Of a stretch of DNA of 64,000 nt, positions 1 through 7,974 are shown piece by piece; the stretch's first letter is position 1, and each line of letters starts with the position of its first letter. This stretch comes from Nocardioides abyssi (lineage in GTDB: Bacteria > Actinomycetota > Actinomycetes > Propionibacteriales > Nocardioidaceae): contig NZ_JAUHJR010000002.1 of NCBI RefSeq assembly GCF_030412915.1, positions 310,001-374,000 on the forward strand. Direction: 5' to 3'. A program made the translations under genes and the position numbers. Under the pieces are notes generated by a model. That model had not been told where the DNA came from, searched no databases, and saw only the letters and a list, made by a program, of their open reading frames with translations.

Positions 1-1
1 T

Positions 2-1066
2 GCGCAGGCCGCGGCGGGCGCTGGCCGGCACCATCGCGCGGACGCCGTGGGGGATGCGGTCGGCGCCGCGGCGGCCGACCGCGAGCTGGTCGGGCTGCGG
101 CTTCTGCGCCTGACCCTCGCGCTTGGCGGCCAGGGCGGTGGACTCGCTGAGCGCCTCGGCCTCCTCGTAGAGCTCGGCGTAGGCCGTGCGCAGCTCGTCG
201 AGGCGGTCGTGCACCTCCGGGACGTCGCCGTCGGGGTCGGCGAGCCGGTCCAGCTGCTGCCAGGACTCCTCGGCGACCTCACGCAGCCGGGCCGGCACGC
301 GCACGTCGTCCCAGGTCAGCTGCACGCGGCGCAGGGTGGGGTCGATGAACTGGTGGACCTTGCGGATGTCGTTGGCCGAGGCCGACTTCACCGCGTCGAG
401 GTCGAAGAGCTGGCCGAGGCCGAAGACCGGGATCGTCCAGTCGGTGAGCATGTCGTGGTAGCGCACGAACGCTCGCGCGCTCCCCCGCGTCGACCGCTCG
501 GTGTGGAGCATCATGTTGACCCAGGCCGCGGCGCGGCTGATCTCGCCGGCGGTGCTGGAGGTGCGCCCGCCCGCGTAGTACTTCTGCTTGCTGCCGACCA
601 CCTCGGTCGGGGGGCGGAGCATGGTGACGTACGCCGGGGTCGCGTCGCACCGCAGCGCCGCGCTGCGCCACAGGCCCATGAACCACGCCAGCCGCGGGTC
701 CTTGACCACGACCTCCGGGCCGCCCTCGACGAACTGCTGCTCCAGCCACGCGTGCAGCCGCCCGCGCAGCGGCTCGAACGTCGCGAGCTTGCCGGCCTCG
801 AACCACGCCGCCGGCCGCGCGTCGGAGACCGCCACGTTGCACCGCTGCAGGAGCTCGTGGTGGAAGTCGACCACCCACTGCGGCTCGCCGAACCCCTTCG
901 GGTTGGTCTCGTCGGCCTGCACCTCCGGCTGCGGCACGTGCATCCCGAGCGTCTGGAGCGTGCCGGACATCGTGCTCGTCCCGCTCCGGCCGGAGCCGAC
1001 CACGAACACCACCCGCCGCTTCGCCGGCGGGGTCTGCGGGACCGGCGGGACTGACGGCGTCGACAT
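2..1066 (-). CDS. Sulfotransferase family protein, partial (runs off the left edge)
   Basis: Likely transfers sulfate from PAPS to a glycan or lipid hydroxyl. Near the N-terminus the product reads VVFVVGSGRSGTSTMSGTL, the P-loop-like 5'-phosphosulfate loop of sulfotransferases; KDPRLAWF further on fits the 3'-phosphate-binding region. About 355 residues are visible and the frame stays open to the window edge, so the C-terminus is missing, probably only a short piece. The ATG lies 7 bases after TAGTCT (1074-1079), so a leaderless transcript is likely. The same-strand glycosyltransferase downstream and a second sulfotransferase at 7.2 kb suggest sulfated surface glycan or glycolipid synthesis. 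The acceptor cannot be told. Confidence 0.85.
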   Translation of the reverse strand, partial: MSTPSVPPVPQTPPAKRRVVFVVGSGRSGTSTMSGTLQTLGMHVPQPEVQADETNPKGFGEPQWVVDFHHELLQRCNVAVSDARPAAWFEAGKLATFEPLRGRLHAWLEQQFVEGGPEVVVKDPRLAWFMGLWRSAALRCDATPAYVTMLRPPTEVVGSKQKYYAGGRTSSTAGEISRAAAWVNMMLHTERSTRGSARAFVRYHDMLTDWTIPVFGLGQLFDLDAVKSASANDIRKVHQFIDPTLRRVQLTWDDVRVPARLREVAEESWQQLDRLADPDGDVPEVHDRLDELRTAYAELYEEAEALSESTALAAKREGQAQKPQPDQLAVGRRGADRIPHGVRAMVPASARRGLR

Positions 1067-1073
1067 GGCTCTC

Positions 1074-1079
1074 AGACTA
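1074..1079 (-). promoter_or_regulatory. -10 box of the partial sulfotransferase gene
   Basis: On the minus strand TAGTCT is followed by 7 bases and then the ATG. This is the spacing expected when transcription begins at the start codon. Confidence 0.5.
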
Positions 1080-1130
1080 GAAGATGCGCCAGCCTCCGCC
1101 TCCCACCCGCCGCCGACCACTCGCCGACCC

Positions 1131-1306
1131 GGCTGGTCGAGGAGGGCCCCCAGGCCCGTCTCGAAACCCACCCCCGGCTGGTTGAGGAGGGCCCCCAGGC
1201 CCGTCTCGAAACCCACCCCCGGCTGGTTGAGGAGGGCCGCCAGGCCCGTCTCGAAACCCGCCCCTCGGCTGGTTGAGGAGGGCCGCCAGGCCCGTCTCGA
1301 AACCCC
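1131..1306. repeat. Tandem array of four ~45-bp units
   Basis: Four head-to-tail units begin at 1131, 1176, 1221 and 1267. Each starts GGCTGGTTGAGGAGGGC (the first has GGTCGA) and ends CCCGTCTCGAAACCC. Units differ by single bases (gcccccagg versus gccgccagg), so they look recently amplified. The end sequences match the single elements at 1324, 42645, 49954 and 50043, so this is a local expansion of a dispersed intergenic palindrome. No gene was seen in 1080-1481. Confidence 0.85.
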
Positions 1307-1323
1307 GCCGAGGACCTCCGGCA

Positions 1324-1363
1324 GGTTTCGAGACGCGCGCGAGCGCGCGCTCCTCAACCAGCC
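1324..1363. repeat. Inverted single copy of the TGGTTGAGGA/TCTCGAAACC element
   Basis: It begins GGTTTCGAGACGCGCGC and ends GCGCGCTCCTCAACCAGCC, so the constant ends enclose a self-complementary GCGCGC core. It is in opposite orientation to the four units before it, giving a large head-to-head inverted repeat. Confidence 0.75.
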
Positions 1364-1485
1364 GGACGGGGCGCGCGAGGAGTCAGCAACCAGCCGGACG
1401 GGGCTGGGCGAGGAGTCAGCAACCAGCCGGACGGGGCTGGGCGAGGAGTCAGCAACCAGCCGGACGGGGCTGGGCGAGGGGTCAG
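1355..1485. repeat. Second tandem array, four ~33-bp units, overlapping a stop codon
   Basis: Units start at 1355 (32 bp), 1387, 1420 and 1453 with pattern CAACCAGCCGGACGGGGCTG followed by GGCGAGGAGTCAG. The first merges with the end of the inverted element before it. The last contains the TGA (1482-1484) of the minus-strand glycosyltransferase, so the array ends inside that gene's 3' end. Confidence 0.8.
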
Positions 1486-3065
1486 CGGGTGAGGCGGCGC
1501 TTGGCGCGGGCGAGGAGCGACGGGGCGGGCGGTTCCGGCTGCACCGCCTGCTCCGGCTGCTCCGGCTCGGGCTGCTTGCGGAGCTTCGGCGGGGGCTGGT
1601 CGTCGGGCCAGGCCTCGGCGGGGTCGAGGGCGGGGCCGGCGGTGCCGGGGAGCCGCGCGCGGCGCACCGACGCGACGGGTTGGAAGCCGGCGTCCTCCGC
1701 CTCCAGCCACCAGGAGCCGAAGAGCTGGTCGACGACGTCGTCGAGGTCCTCGCCCGGCTCGGCGACGAGGCGGGCGCGGGAGACGGCGGCGGTCCGCTCG
1801 ATCCGCAGCACGGAGCCGTCCGGGCAGTGGACCTGGCGCAGGCCGTGGTGGGTGCGCTCGAGGTGCAGGAGCAGGGCGGCGAGGGCGGGCCGGCGCGGGG
1901 CCCACCCGGCGCCCGGGAGCGTGAGGCGGAACATCGCCGGGCAGCGCTCGTCCGGCAGCGCGCCGAGGAAGCGGACGCGGGGGTCGCCGACGTACGACGC
2001 GTGCACCAGCCGGGTGTCGAGCAGCGGGTCGGCCAGGGGCGAGCGGCGGTCGTCGGTGAGGACGTCCCAGTCGCCGAGCAGCACCACCGAGAGGTCGGCG
2101 AGCGTCGAGGCGAGCACCGCGTCGACGACCGTGCCGACCTCGTCGTGGGCCTGGCCGCGGACGTCGAGGACGACCTCGAGGTAGGGCACCGAGTAGAGCC
2201 GGCCGGGCCGCCGCTTCGGGCGCAGGTCGGGGACGCGGTCGGCGAGGTAGGGGTCGTTGTGGGCGTTGACGTCCTCGCGCTGGTTCATCACGTGCGAGGG
2301 GCCGAGGTGCCAGCTGCGCGCGCCGCGGTCGGGGACGAAGACGGCGCCCGCCTCGGCGAGGCGGTGGCCGAGGTCGATGTCCTCGCCGAGGACGAGGGAG
2401 GTGTCCATGCCGCCGGCGGCGTCGTACAACGAGCGTCGCAGCGACGCCGTCGCCCCCACGTGCGTGCGCAGCGCCCGCGGACCGGCGGCGCGCAGGTCGT
2501 CGGTGCGGTCGTAGACCTGCTCGACCCAGTCGTGCGGCTCGCGGGGGAGCCCGTCGAAGGACGCCGCCACCACCCCGTCGGCGACCGCGGCCCGCACCGC
2601 CTGCGGCCCGGCCTCGAGCACCGGCGCCGGGTCGACGAACCACTTGTGCCCGAGCACCACCGCGTGGTCGACCGCGTGGTGCCAGCGCAGCTGCGCCTCG
2701 ACGTGCTCCCGCTCGACCAGCATGTCGGCGTCGAGCCAGTGCAGGACGTCGCCGTCGGAGGCGAGCGCGCCGGTGTGGCAGGCGTTGGCGCGGCCCCAGC
2801 CGGAGTCGACGCGCACGATCCGGGTCCGCTCGGGCCGGACCTCGGGCAGCACCAGGTCGTCCGGGCCGTCGTTGGCGACGACCACCTCGAGCAGGTGGGC
2901 GGGGTAGGTCTGGGCGGCCAGGCCGGCGAGGACGGTCGGCAGCAGCCGCTCGGCGCGGTACGCCGGCACGACCACGCTCACCGACAGCGTCGGCTCCCAC
3001 GCGCCGACCTCCGGCACCACGATCGCGCTCCAGTCGTTGCGGCGCACCCGCGGCTGACCCCTCAC
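1482..3065 (-). CDS. Family 2 glycosyltransferase
   Basis: Predicted to transfer a sugar from a nucleotide-sugar donor at the cytoplasmic face of the membrane. The GT-A domain spans roughly residues 27-300. SVSVVVPAYRAERLLPTVLA opens it, WLDADML (Asp-Ala-Asp at 112-114) is the metal-binding site, and LVLGEDIDLGHRL carries the ED acidic pair near 228. The C-terminal ~200 residues are less conserved and end in a Pro/Glu-rich, then basic tail (PPPKLRKQPEPEQPEQ). The GTG start has a strong ribosome site (AGGAGGGACC) and overlaps the upstream stop as GTGA, implying translational coupling. The stop lies inside a tandem repeat. No membrane span was seen. Confidence 0.85.
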   Translation of the reverse strand: MRGQPRVRRNDWSAIVVPEVGAWEPTLSVSVVVPAYRAERLLPTVLAGLAAQTYPAHLLEVVVANDGPDDLVLPEVRPERTRIVRVDSGWGRANACHTGALASDGDVLHWLDADMLVEREHVEAQLRWHHAVDHAVVLGHKWFVDPAPVLEAGPQAVRAAVADGVVAASFDGLPREPHDWVEQVYDRTDDLRAAGPRALRTHVGATASLRRSLYDAAGGMDTSLVLGEDIDLGHRLAEAGAVFVPDRGARSWHLGPSHVMNQREDVNAHNDPYLADRVPDLRPKRRPGRLYSVPYLEVVLDVRGQAHDEVGTVVDAVLASTLADLSVVLLGDWDVLTDDRRSPLADPLLDTRLVHASYVGDPRVRFLGALPDERCPAMFRLTLPGAGWAPRRPALAALLLHLERTHHGLRQVHCPDGSVLRIERTAAVSRARLVAEPGEDLDDVVDQLFGSWWLEAEDAGFQPVASVRRARLPGTAGPALDPAEAWPDDQPPPKLRKQPEPEQPEQAVQPEPPAPSLLARAKRRLTR

Positions 3066-4591
3066 GGTCCCTCCTCCTGGTCGAGCACGAGCGGTCCGCG
3101 GTGCAGGCCGCGCCACTGGGCGACCACGTGCTCGCGGCGCAGCAGGTCCCCCACGCGGGCGGGATCGCGGAGGCGGGCGACGTGGGCGAGCCCGTGGGTG
3201 CGGTACGTCGTCGCGCCGGCCGCCCGCAGCTCCCCGGCCCCCAGGCCGGCGAGCGGGCGGCCGACCAGCACCAGGCCGGCGGCCGGCGGCGACGGCTCCG
3301 GCCCGGCGACGTACGCCTGGGTCGCGACGCGGCGGCGCACCGTCGCGCCGATCGTCTCGGCGTGGACCACCTCGGCGGGCATCTCGACCACCTCGGCGCC
3401 CGACCAGCGCCGGGCGCGCAGCAGGTCGCGCAGCACCTCCGGCCCCCACCAGCCGTCGGCGGCGGTCCTCAGCACGACGTCGCCGGCGGGGGTGGCGCCC
3501 GGCTCGACGACCTCGACGGAGACGCCGACCTGACCGGCGACCTGGGCGCGGGCGTGGTCGAGCCGGGCGCCGTCGCAGGTCAGCACGACGCTGACGGTCG
3601 GCTCGGTGGCGACGCGCAGGCCGGCGCGGGCGCCGACCCGTTCGCGCCAGGCGGCCGTCGCGTGGGCGTCCTGCGCGGCACGGCTGAGCAGCACCGAGCG
3701 GACGTCGCGGTCGAGCGGGGCGGCGGCCGGGTCGAGCAGGTCGGCGAGGGCGTCGCCGAGCCGCTCCCGGGCTCCCGCAGGGACGGGCCCGGTCGACACG
3801 ACCGGAACACCGGCGAGGGCGAGCCCGGCGACGAGCCGCTCGGGCGCGGGCCAGGTGACGCGCACCGCCTCGACGTCGCGGAGCGAGGCGACGACGGCCG
3901 CGGTCGGCTGCCGCGCGTGATCGAGGTCGACCGCCGGGCGGGTGGCCGGCACGGCCGAGCCGCGCGGGTGGAGCACCGCCTCGTCGAGCGGGCCGACCTC
4001 GGTGTCGACGCCGAGCGCCGGGAGCACCGGCTCGACGGTGAGGATCGTGGACGGCTCGGCGGGGAGGGTGGCCACCAACGAGGCCGGGACGTCGTCGGTG
4101 ACCACGTCCGCGACGGCCGGCAGCCCGAGGTCGAGGCCCGGCTCGGCGACCAGCCCGCCGTGGCCGGGGACGGCGCGCGACCCGGCGCCACGCGCCAGCG
4201 CGACCAGCACCTCGCCGACCGGAGCGCCCTTGGCCAGCTCGACGCGGGTGACCGCGCCGCCGTCGGCCAGCCGCACGTCGAGCTCACGCAGCGCGGGCCA
4301 CTCCGGCCGCGGCACGAGCGGCACCGGCGCCACCGCCGACCTCAGCACGACGGCGACCGACCGCGCCCGGCCGAGCGGCGGCAGCGCCGAGGCCACCCGG
4401 CGCAGCGCGGTCTCGTCGGCGAGCACGAGCGTGACCGACGCCCAGCCGCCCTCGCGTGCCGGCACCGCGCCGACCGCCGCGACGGTCACACCGGGCCCGG
4501 GCGCCGCCACGGCCGGGTCGTCGGTCAGCACCAGCGCCGGGGTCCGGAGGTCCGCGGGCAGCGCGACGGCGGGCTCGGCGGGGGCAGGCAT
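3062..4591 (-). CDS. Uncharacterised glycosyltransferase-associated protein, 509 aa
   Basis: I do not recognise a named family over the full length. The protein is rich in Ala, Val and Leu with no clear signal peptide or transmembrane helix. Around residues 330-400 it has TVSVVLTCDGARLDHARAQV followed by VEVVEPGATPAGDVVLRTA, which resembles the opening strands of a GT2 fold but lacks a DXD motif. It may be a degenerate transferase or a partner subunit. Its stop overlaps the start of the GT2 gene downstream (GTGA), so the two are probably made in equal amounts and act together. It diverges from the next glycosyltransferase across 21 bases. Confidence 0.6.
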   Translation of the reverse strand: MPAPAEPAVALPADLRTPALVLTDDPAVAAPGPGVTVAAVGAVPAREGGWASVTLVLADETALRRVASALPPLGRARSVAVVLRSAVAPVPLVPRPEWPALRELDVRLADGGAVTRVELAKGAPVGEVLVALARGAGSRAVPGHGGLVAEPGLDLGLPAVADVVTDDVPASLVATLPAEPSTILTVEPVLPALGVDTEVGPLDEAVLHPRGSAVPATRPAVDLDHARQPTAAVVASLRDVEAVRVTWPAPERLVAGLALAGVPVVSTGPVPAGARERLGDALADLLDPAAAPLDRDVRSVLLSRAAQDAHATAAWRERVGARAGLRVATEPTVSVVLTCDGARLDHARAQVAGQVGVSVEVVEPGATPAGDVVLRTAADGWWGPEVLRDLLRARRWSGAEVVEMPAEVVHAETIGATVRRRVATQAYVAGPEPSPPAAGLVLVGRPLAGLGAGELRAAGATTYRTHGLAHVARLRDPARVGDLLRREHVVAQWRGLHRGPLVLDQEEGP

Positions 4592-4600
4592 GGTGCTGAG

Positions 4601-4606
4601 TAGGGT
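4601..4606 (+). promoter_or_regulatory. -10 box for the 4613 glycosyltransferase
   Basis: TAGGGT ends 6 bases before the GTG at 4613. This supports a leaderless message and this choice of start. Confidence 0.5.
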
Positions 4607-4612
4607 ACGGCC

Positions 4613-6484
4613 GTGCCGCCGCGGACCTCCGAGACCGAGGCGATCGCCCTCGTCGCGGCGAGCCCGCTCCTCGACGTCGGGTGGTACGCCGCGCAGGCCG
4701 ACCGGGCGTTCGCCTCGCGGGCCGAGGCGGCCGAGCACTGGGTGCGGCACCGCCCCGAGGGCGCGACCCCGCACCCGCTCTTCGAGCCGGCGTGGCTCTA
4801 CCCGCGCGGCCGGTGGGCGAAGCACGCGCCCGACCCGCTGAGCTTCTGGCTGGCCGACCCGGCCGAGCGGCAGCGCGCCCCGCACCCGCTCGTCGACCTC
4901 GACGCCACCGGTCCGCTGGAGGACTGGCTGCGCGCCCACGACCCCGCCGAGCTCCTGGTCCCGCCGCAGGAGCGCGACACGTCCGCCTCGGTCAGCGTGG
5001 TGGTCGCCGTCGACCACCTCGCCCGCGCGGTCCAGTGGGCGCGCCACCTCGCCCGCACGCCGGACGTGTCGACGCAGCTGGTCACTGCCGACCCGGCCAC
5101 GACGCGCATCCTCGGGACGGTCGTGGCCGGCCTGCCGACCGTGCGGGTGGTCGCCGACCCCGAGCCGGCGCCGGTCGTGGTCCAGGTGCGCCCGGAGGTC
5201 CGCCCGCCGCGCTGGCCCTGGGTCGGGGACCTGGTCACGGCGCTCGACGCGGACAGCGTGGGCGCGGCCGCCCCGCTCCTGCTGCGCCCCGACTTCACCG
5301 TCGCCGGGCCGGTGCTCGTGGGCCACCCGGTCGCCGACGTCGAGCGCGCCGCGCACCTGCCGCTCCCGGACGCCGCCGACCCGCCGGTCCGCGCCACCCG
5401 CGACCGCACCGGCACGACCCCAGCTACGACCACGAGCACGACCAGGCTCGTCACCACCTCGCGCCTGGTCATCACCGAGGACCTGCCGGAGACGGCCGAC
5501 GAGGCCTGGTGGCGCGCCGCCGGGTTCGCGGCGCCCGGCCGGCCGCTGAGGATCCGCGAGGGGCTGGCCGACGGTCAGCGCGCCCTGCGCTGGTCGATCG
5601 ACATTGCAGCTCCGGCCGCACCACGCGGGCAGCGGTGGGGCGACTGGCACTTTGCGCGCTCGCTGGCCGCCGCCCTGGAGCGGCAGGGGCAGTGGGTGGC
5701 GATCGACCACCCCGAGACCCGCACGCGGCGTACCCGTGACCTCGACGACGTCACCCTCGTCCTCCGCGGCCTCGAGCGGGTCGAGCCGCCCGCGCACACC
5801 GCCAACCTCCTCTGGGTGATCAGCCACCCCGACCTGGTCACGCCCGACGAGCTGGCGCAGTACGACGCGGCGTACGCCGCCTCCGCCACCTGGGCCGCCC
5901 GGCACGGCACCGACGTGCTGCCGCAGTGCACCGACGCGACCCGCTTCCGCCCCGACCTGACCGGGTGGCGCCCGGCCGAGGGACCGCGCGCCCTCTTCGT
6001 CGGCAACTCCCGCGGCGAGCTGCGGGCGAGCGTGGCGGCGGCGCAGCGCACCAGCCTCGACCTCACCGTCATCGGCCAGGGCTGGCCCGACGACGTGCCG
6101 GTCCTCGCCGACCACGTGGCCAACGAGGAGCTCCCCGCGCTCTACGCGAGCGCCGGGATCGTGCTCAACGACCACTGGGCGGACATGCGGGCCGAGGGGT
6201 TCGTCTCCAACCGGGTGCTCGACGTGCTGGCCACCGGCGGGCGGTTGCTCTCCGACGACGTGGCCGGGCTAGCGGACGTGCTCGGCGACGCGGCCGGCGC
6301 GGTGCGGGTGTGGCGCACCGACGAGGAGTTCCGCGCGCTGACCACCGGCGACCCCGACGAGCACTGGCCCGACGCGGCCGCCCGGCGACGTACCGCCGAG
6401 CGGGTCGTCGCCGAGCACTCCTTCGACGCCCGCGCGGCGACCCTCCTGGCCCGGGCGCTCGCGCTCGTAGACTCCCGGCCGTGA
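4613..6484 (+). CDS. Large glycosyltransferase with CgeB/GT1-like C-terminal domain
   Basis: A 623-residue protein. The N-terminal ~90 residues (SPLLDVGWYAAQADRAFAS, HPLFEPAWLYPRGRW) match a short module often seen at the start of actinobacterial and rhizobial glycan-assembly proteins. The C-terminal half from ~310 carries a GT-B-like donor domain: ALRWSIDIAAPAAPRGQRWG, RALFVGNSRGELR, LYASAGIVLNDHWADMRAEG and SNRVLDVLATGGRLLSDD, typical of CgeB-like transferases. Residues 120-290 are a divergent spacer. The GTG start follows a -10 box by 6 bases. The stop overlaps the methyltransferase start (GTGA). Likely builds a surface polysaccharide or glycolipid. Confidence 0.75.
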   Translation: MPPRTSETEAIALVAASPLLDVGWYAAQADRAFASRAEAAEHWVRHRPEGATPHPLFEPAWLYPRGRWAKHAPDPLSFWLADPAERQRAPHPLVDLDATGPLEDWLRAHDPAELLVPPQERDTSASVSVVVAVDHLARAVQWARHLARTPDVSTQLVTADPATTRILGTVVAGLPTVRVVADPEPAPVVVQVRPEVRPPRWPWVGDLVTALDADSVGAAAPLLLRPDFTVAGPVLVGHPVADVERAAHLPLPDAADPPVRATRDRTGTTPATTTSTTRLVTTSRLVITEDLPETADEAWWRAAGFAAPGRPLRIREGLADGQRALRWSIDIAAPAAPRGQRWGDWHFARSLAAALERQGQWVAIDHPETRTRRTRDLDDVTLVLRGLERVEPPAHTANLLWVISHPDLVTPDELAQYDAAYAASATWAARHGTDVLPQCTDATRFRPDLTGWRPAEGPRALFVGNSRGELRASVAAAQRTSLDLTVIGQGWPDDVPVLADHVANEELPALYASAGIVLNDHWADMRAEGFVSNRVLDVLATGGRLLSDDVAGLADVLGDAAGAVRVWRTDEEFRALTTGDPDEHWPDAAARRRTAERVVAEHSFDARAATLLARALALVDSRP

Positions 6485-7224
6485 CCGACGCCCCCGCCGC
6501 CCCGGAGCTCGACCTCAGCATCGTGCCGCTGCCGCCCTACCGGCTGCGGATGGGCGGGGCGCACTTCAAGCGCGACGCCGACTTCGTCGCGGCCGGCGTG
6601 CGCGACGTCAAGCTGCTCCGGCAGCGCGCGGGGCTGGGCCGCCGCAAGCGGCTGCTCGACTGGGGGTGTGGCGCCGGCCGGCTCGCGATCGGCGTCAAGC
6701 ACCTGCTCGGCCACGTGGCCGACTACCACGGCGTCGACGTGCAGCCCGAGCTGCTGAACTGGGCGAAGGACCACCTGTCGGACGAGCACACGCGCTTCAC
6801 GCTCGTCGACCAGCACAACGCGCGCTACAACCCCGACGGCCAGGCGACGTACGACATCCCGGCCGAGCCCGGCAGCGTCGACGTCCTCTACTCCTACTCG
6901 GTCTTCTCCCACATGCTCGCCGACGACGTCGCCGGCTACGCCCGCACGATCGCGCGGATCCTCGCGCCGGAGGGCCGCGCTCTGATGACGGCCTTCGTCG
7001 AGGAGGACGTGCCCGACTGCGTCGAGAACCCGACCGACTACCTCAAGCTGGACTGGAAGGGCGCGCTGCACTGCGTGCGCTTCGACCGCCGCTACTTCGA
7101 GGGGCTGGTGTGGGACGCGGGCCTGGCCGTGGAGGAGTTCGTGCACGGCCGGGAGACCGACGGGCAGTCGATGTACGTCCTCTCCCGCCGGGACAGCCGG
7201 GACAGCCGGGACGAGCAGCCGTGA
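6481..7224 (+). CDS. SAM-dependent class I methyltransferase
   Basis: A 247-residue methyltransferase. RLLDWGCGAGRLAIG (about residues 56-70) is the SAM-binding glycine loop (motif I), and DYHGVDVQPELL supplies the acidic residue contacting the ribose. VDVLYSYSVFSHML is motif IV and EGRALMTAFVEED the later strand. It sits in a four-gene run of overlapping GTGA junctions with a glycosyltransferase before it and a sulfotransferase after it. It therefore probably methylates a sugar or the same surface molecule. The C-terminus carries a short DSRDSRD repeat. Confidence 0.85.
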   Translation: MTDAPAAPELDLSIVPLPPYRLRMGGAHFKRDADFVAAGVRDVKLLRQRAGLGRRKRLLDWGCGAGRLAIGVKHLLGHVADYHGVDVQPELLNWAKDHLSDEHTRFTLVDQHNARYNPDGQATYDIPAEPGSVDVLYSYSVFSHMLADDVAGYARTIARILAPEGRALMTAFVEEDVPDCVENPTDYLKLDWKGALHCVRFDRRYFEGLVWDAGLAVEEFVHGRETDGQSMYVLSRRDSRDSRDEQP

Positions 7225-7946
7225 CCCAGGCCGAGGTCGAGGAGCTCCGCGCGCGGCTGCGCAAGCACCGCCGGCGGGAGAACCCGGACCTCGCCTACCT
7301 CTTCGTCGTCACCTACGGCCGCTCCGGCTCCACGCTCGTCTCCGGGCTGCTCAACGCGATCCCGGGCTACCTCGTCCGCGGCGAGAACCGCGACGCCCTG
7401 CACCACCTCTTCGCCTTCCACCGCACGATGGTCACCGAGTCGCGGCGCGGCTCGGACCCGGAGAAGAAGGAGCGGCTGCGGCAGCCGACCCACCCCTTCT
7501 ACGGCATCGCCGACTTCCCCGCGCAGCGCTCGATCAGCGGCATCCGGCGGCTCGCCGTCGACACGGTGCTGCGCCCGGAGGAGGACACCCGGGTCGCGGG
7601 GTTCAAGGAGATCCGCTGGTACCACGACGACCTGGAGGAGTACGTCTCGTGGCTGCGGAAGGTCTTCCCCGGCGCACGGTTCCTCGTCAACACCCGCGAG
7701 CACGCCGACGTGCTGCAGAGCAAGTGGTGGGCCCAGGGCGACCCGGTCGAGAAGGCCGCCGAGCTCGCCCGGATCGAGGAGCGCATCCTCGCGCTGGCCG
7801 CGGACCTCCGGGACGCGGCGTACCGCGTGCACTACGACGAGTACGTCGCCGACCCGGCCGTGCTGCGCGGGATGTACGACTGGCTCGGCGAGCCCTGGGA
7901 CGAGGACTCCGTCCGCGCCACGATGGCGGTGCGGCACTCGGTCTGA
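7221..7946 (+). CDS. Sulfotransferase family protein
   Basis: A 241-residue PAPS-type sulfotransferase. LAYLFVVTYGRSGSTLVSGL near residue 30 is the phosphosulfate loop, preceded by a basic helix (RARLRKHRRREN). VAGFKEIRWYHDDLEEYVSW and FPGARFLVNTREHADVLQSK fit the second nucleotide-binding region, where an Arg/Ser contacts the 3'-phosphate. The GTG start overlaps the methyltransferase stop. It is the last gene of the 4613-7946 run and resembles the partial gene at the left edge in its loop, but is shorter. The acceptor is unknown. Confidence 0.85.
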   Translation: MTQAEVEELRARLRKHRRRENPDLAYLFVVTYGRSGSTLVSGLLNAIPGYLVRGENRDALHHLFAFHRTMVTESRRGSDPEKKERLRQPTHPFYGIADFPAQRSISGIRRLAVDTVLRPEEDTRVAGFKEIRWYHDDLEEYVSWLRKVFPGARFLVNTREHADVLQSKWWAQGDPVEKAAELARIEERILALAADLRDAAYRVHYDEYVADPAVLRGMYDWLGEPWDEDSVRATMAVRHSV

Positions 7947-7974
7947 GCGGGCGGGGCCGGCTGGACCGGCCGGG

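Noticed and set aside
1131-1485. CRISPR array
   Set aside because: Repeats abut with no unique spacers, units are 33 and 45 bp, and there are no cas genes.
588-3533. Plus-strand open frame of 981 codons
   Set aside because: Shadow of the minus-strand transferases; Arg/Pro/Ser-rich with no domain, and it includes the tandem repeats.
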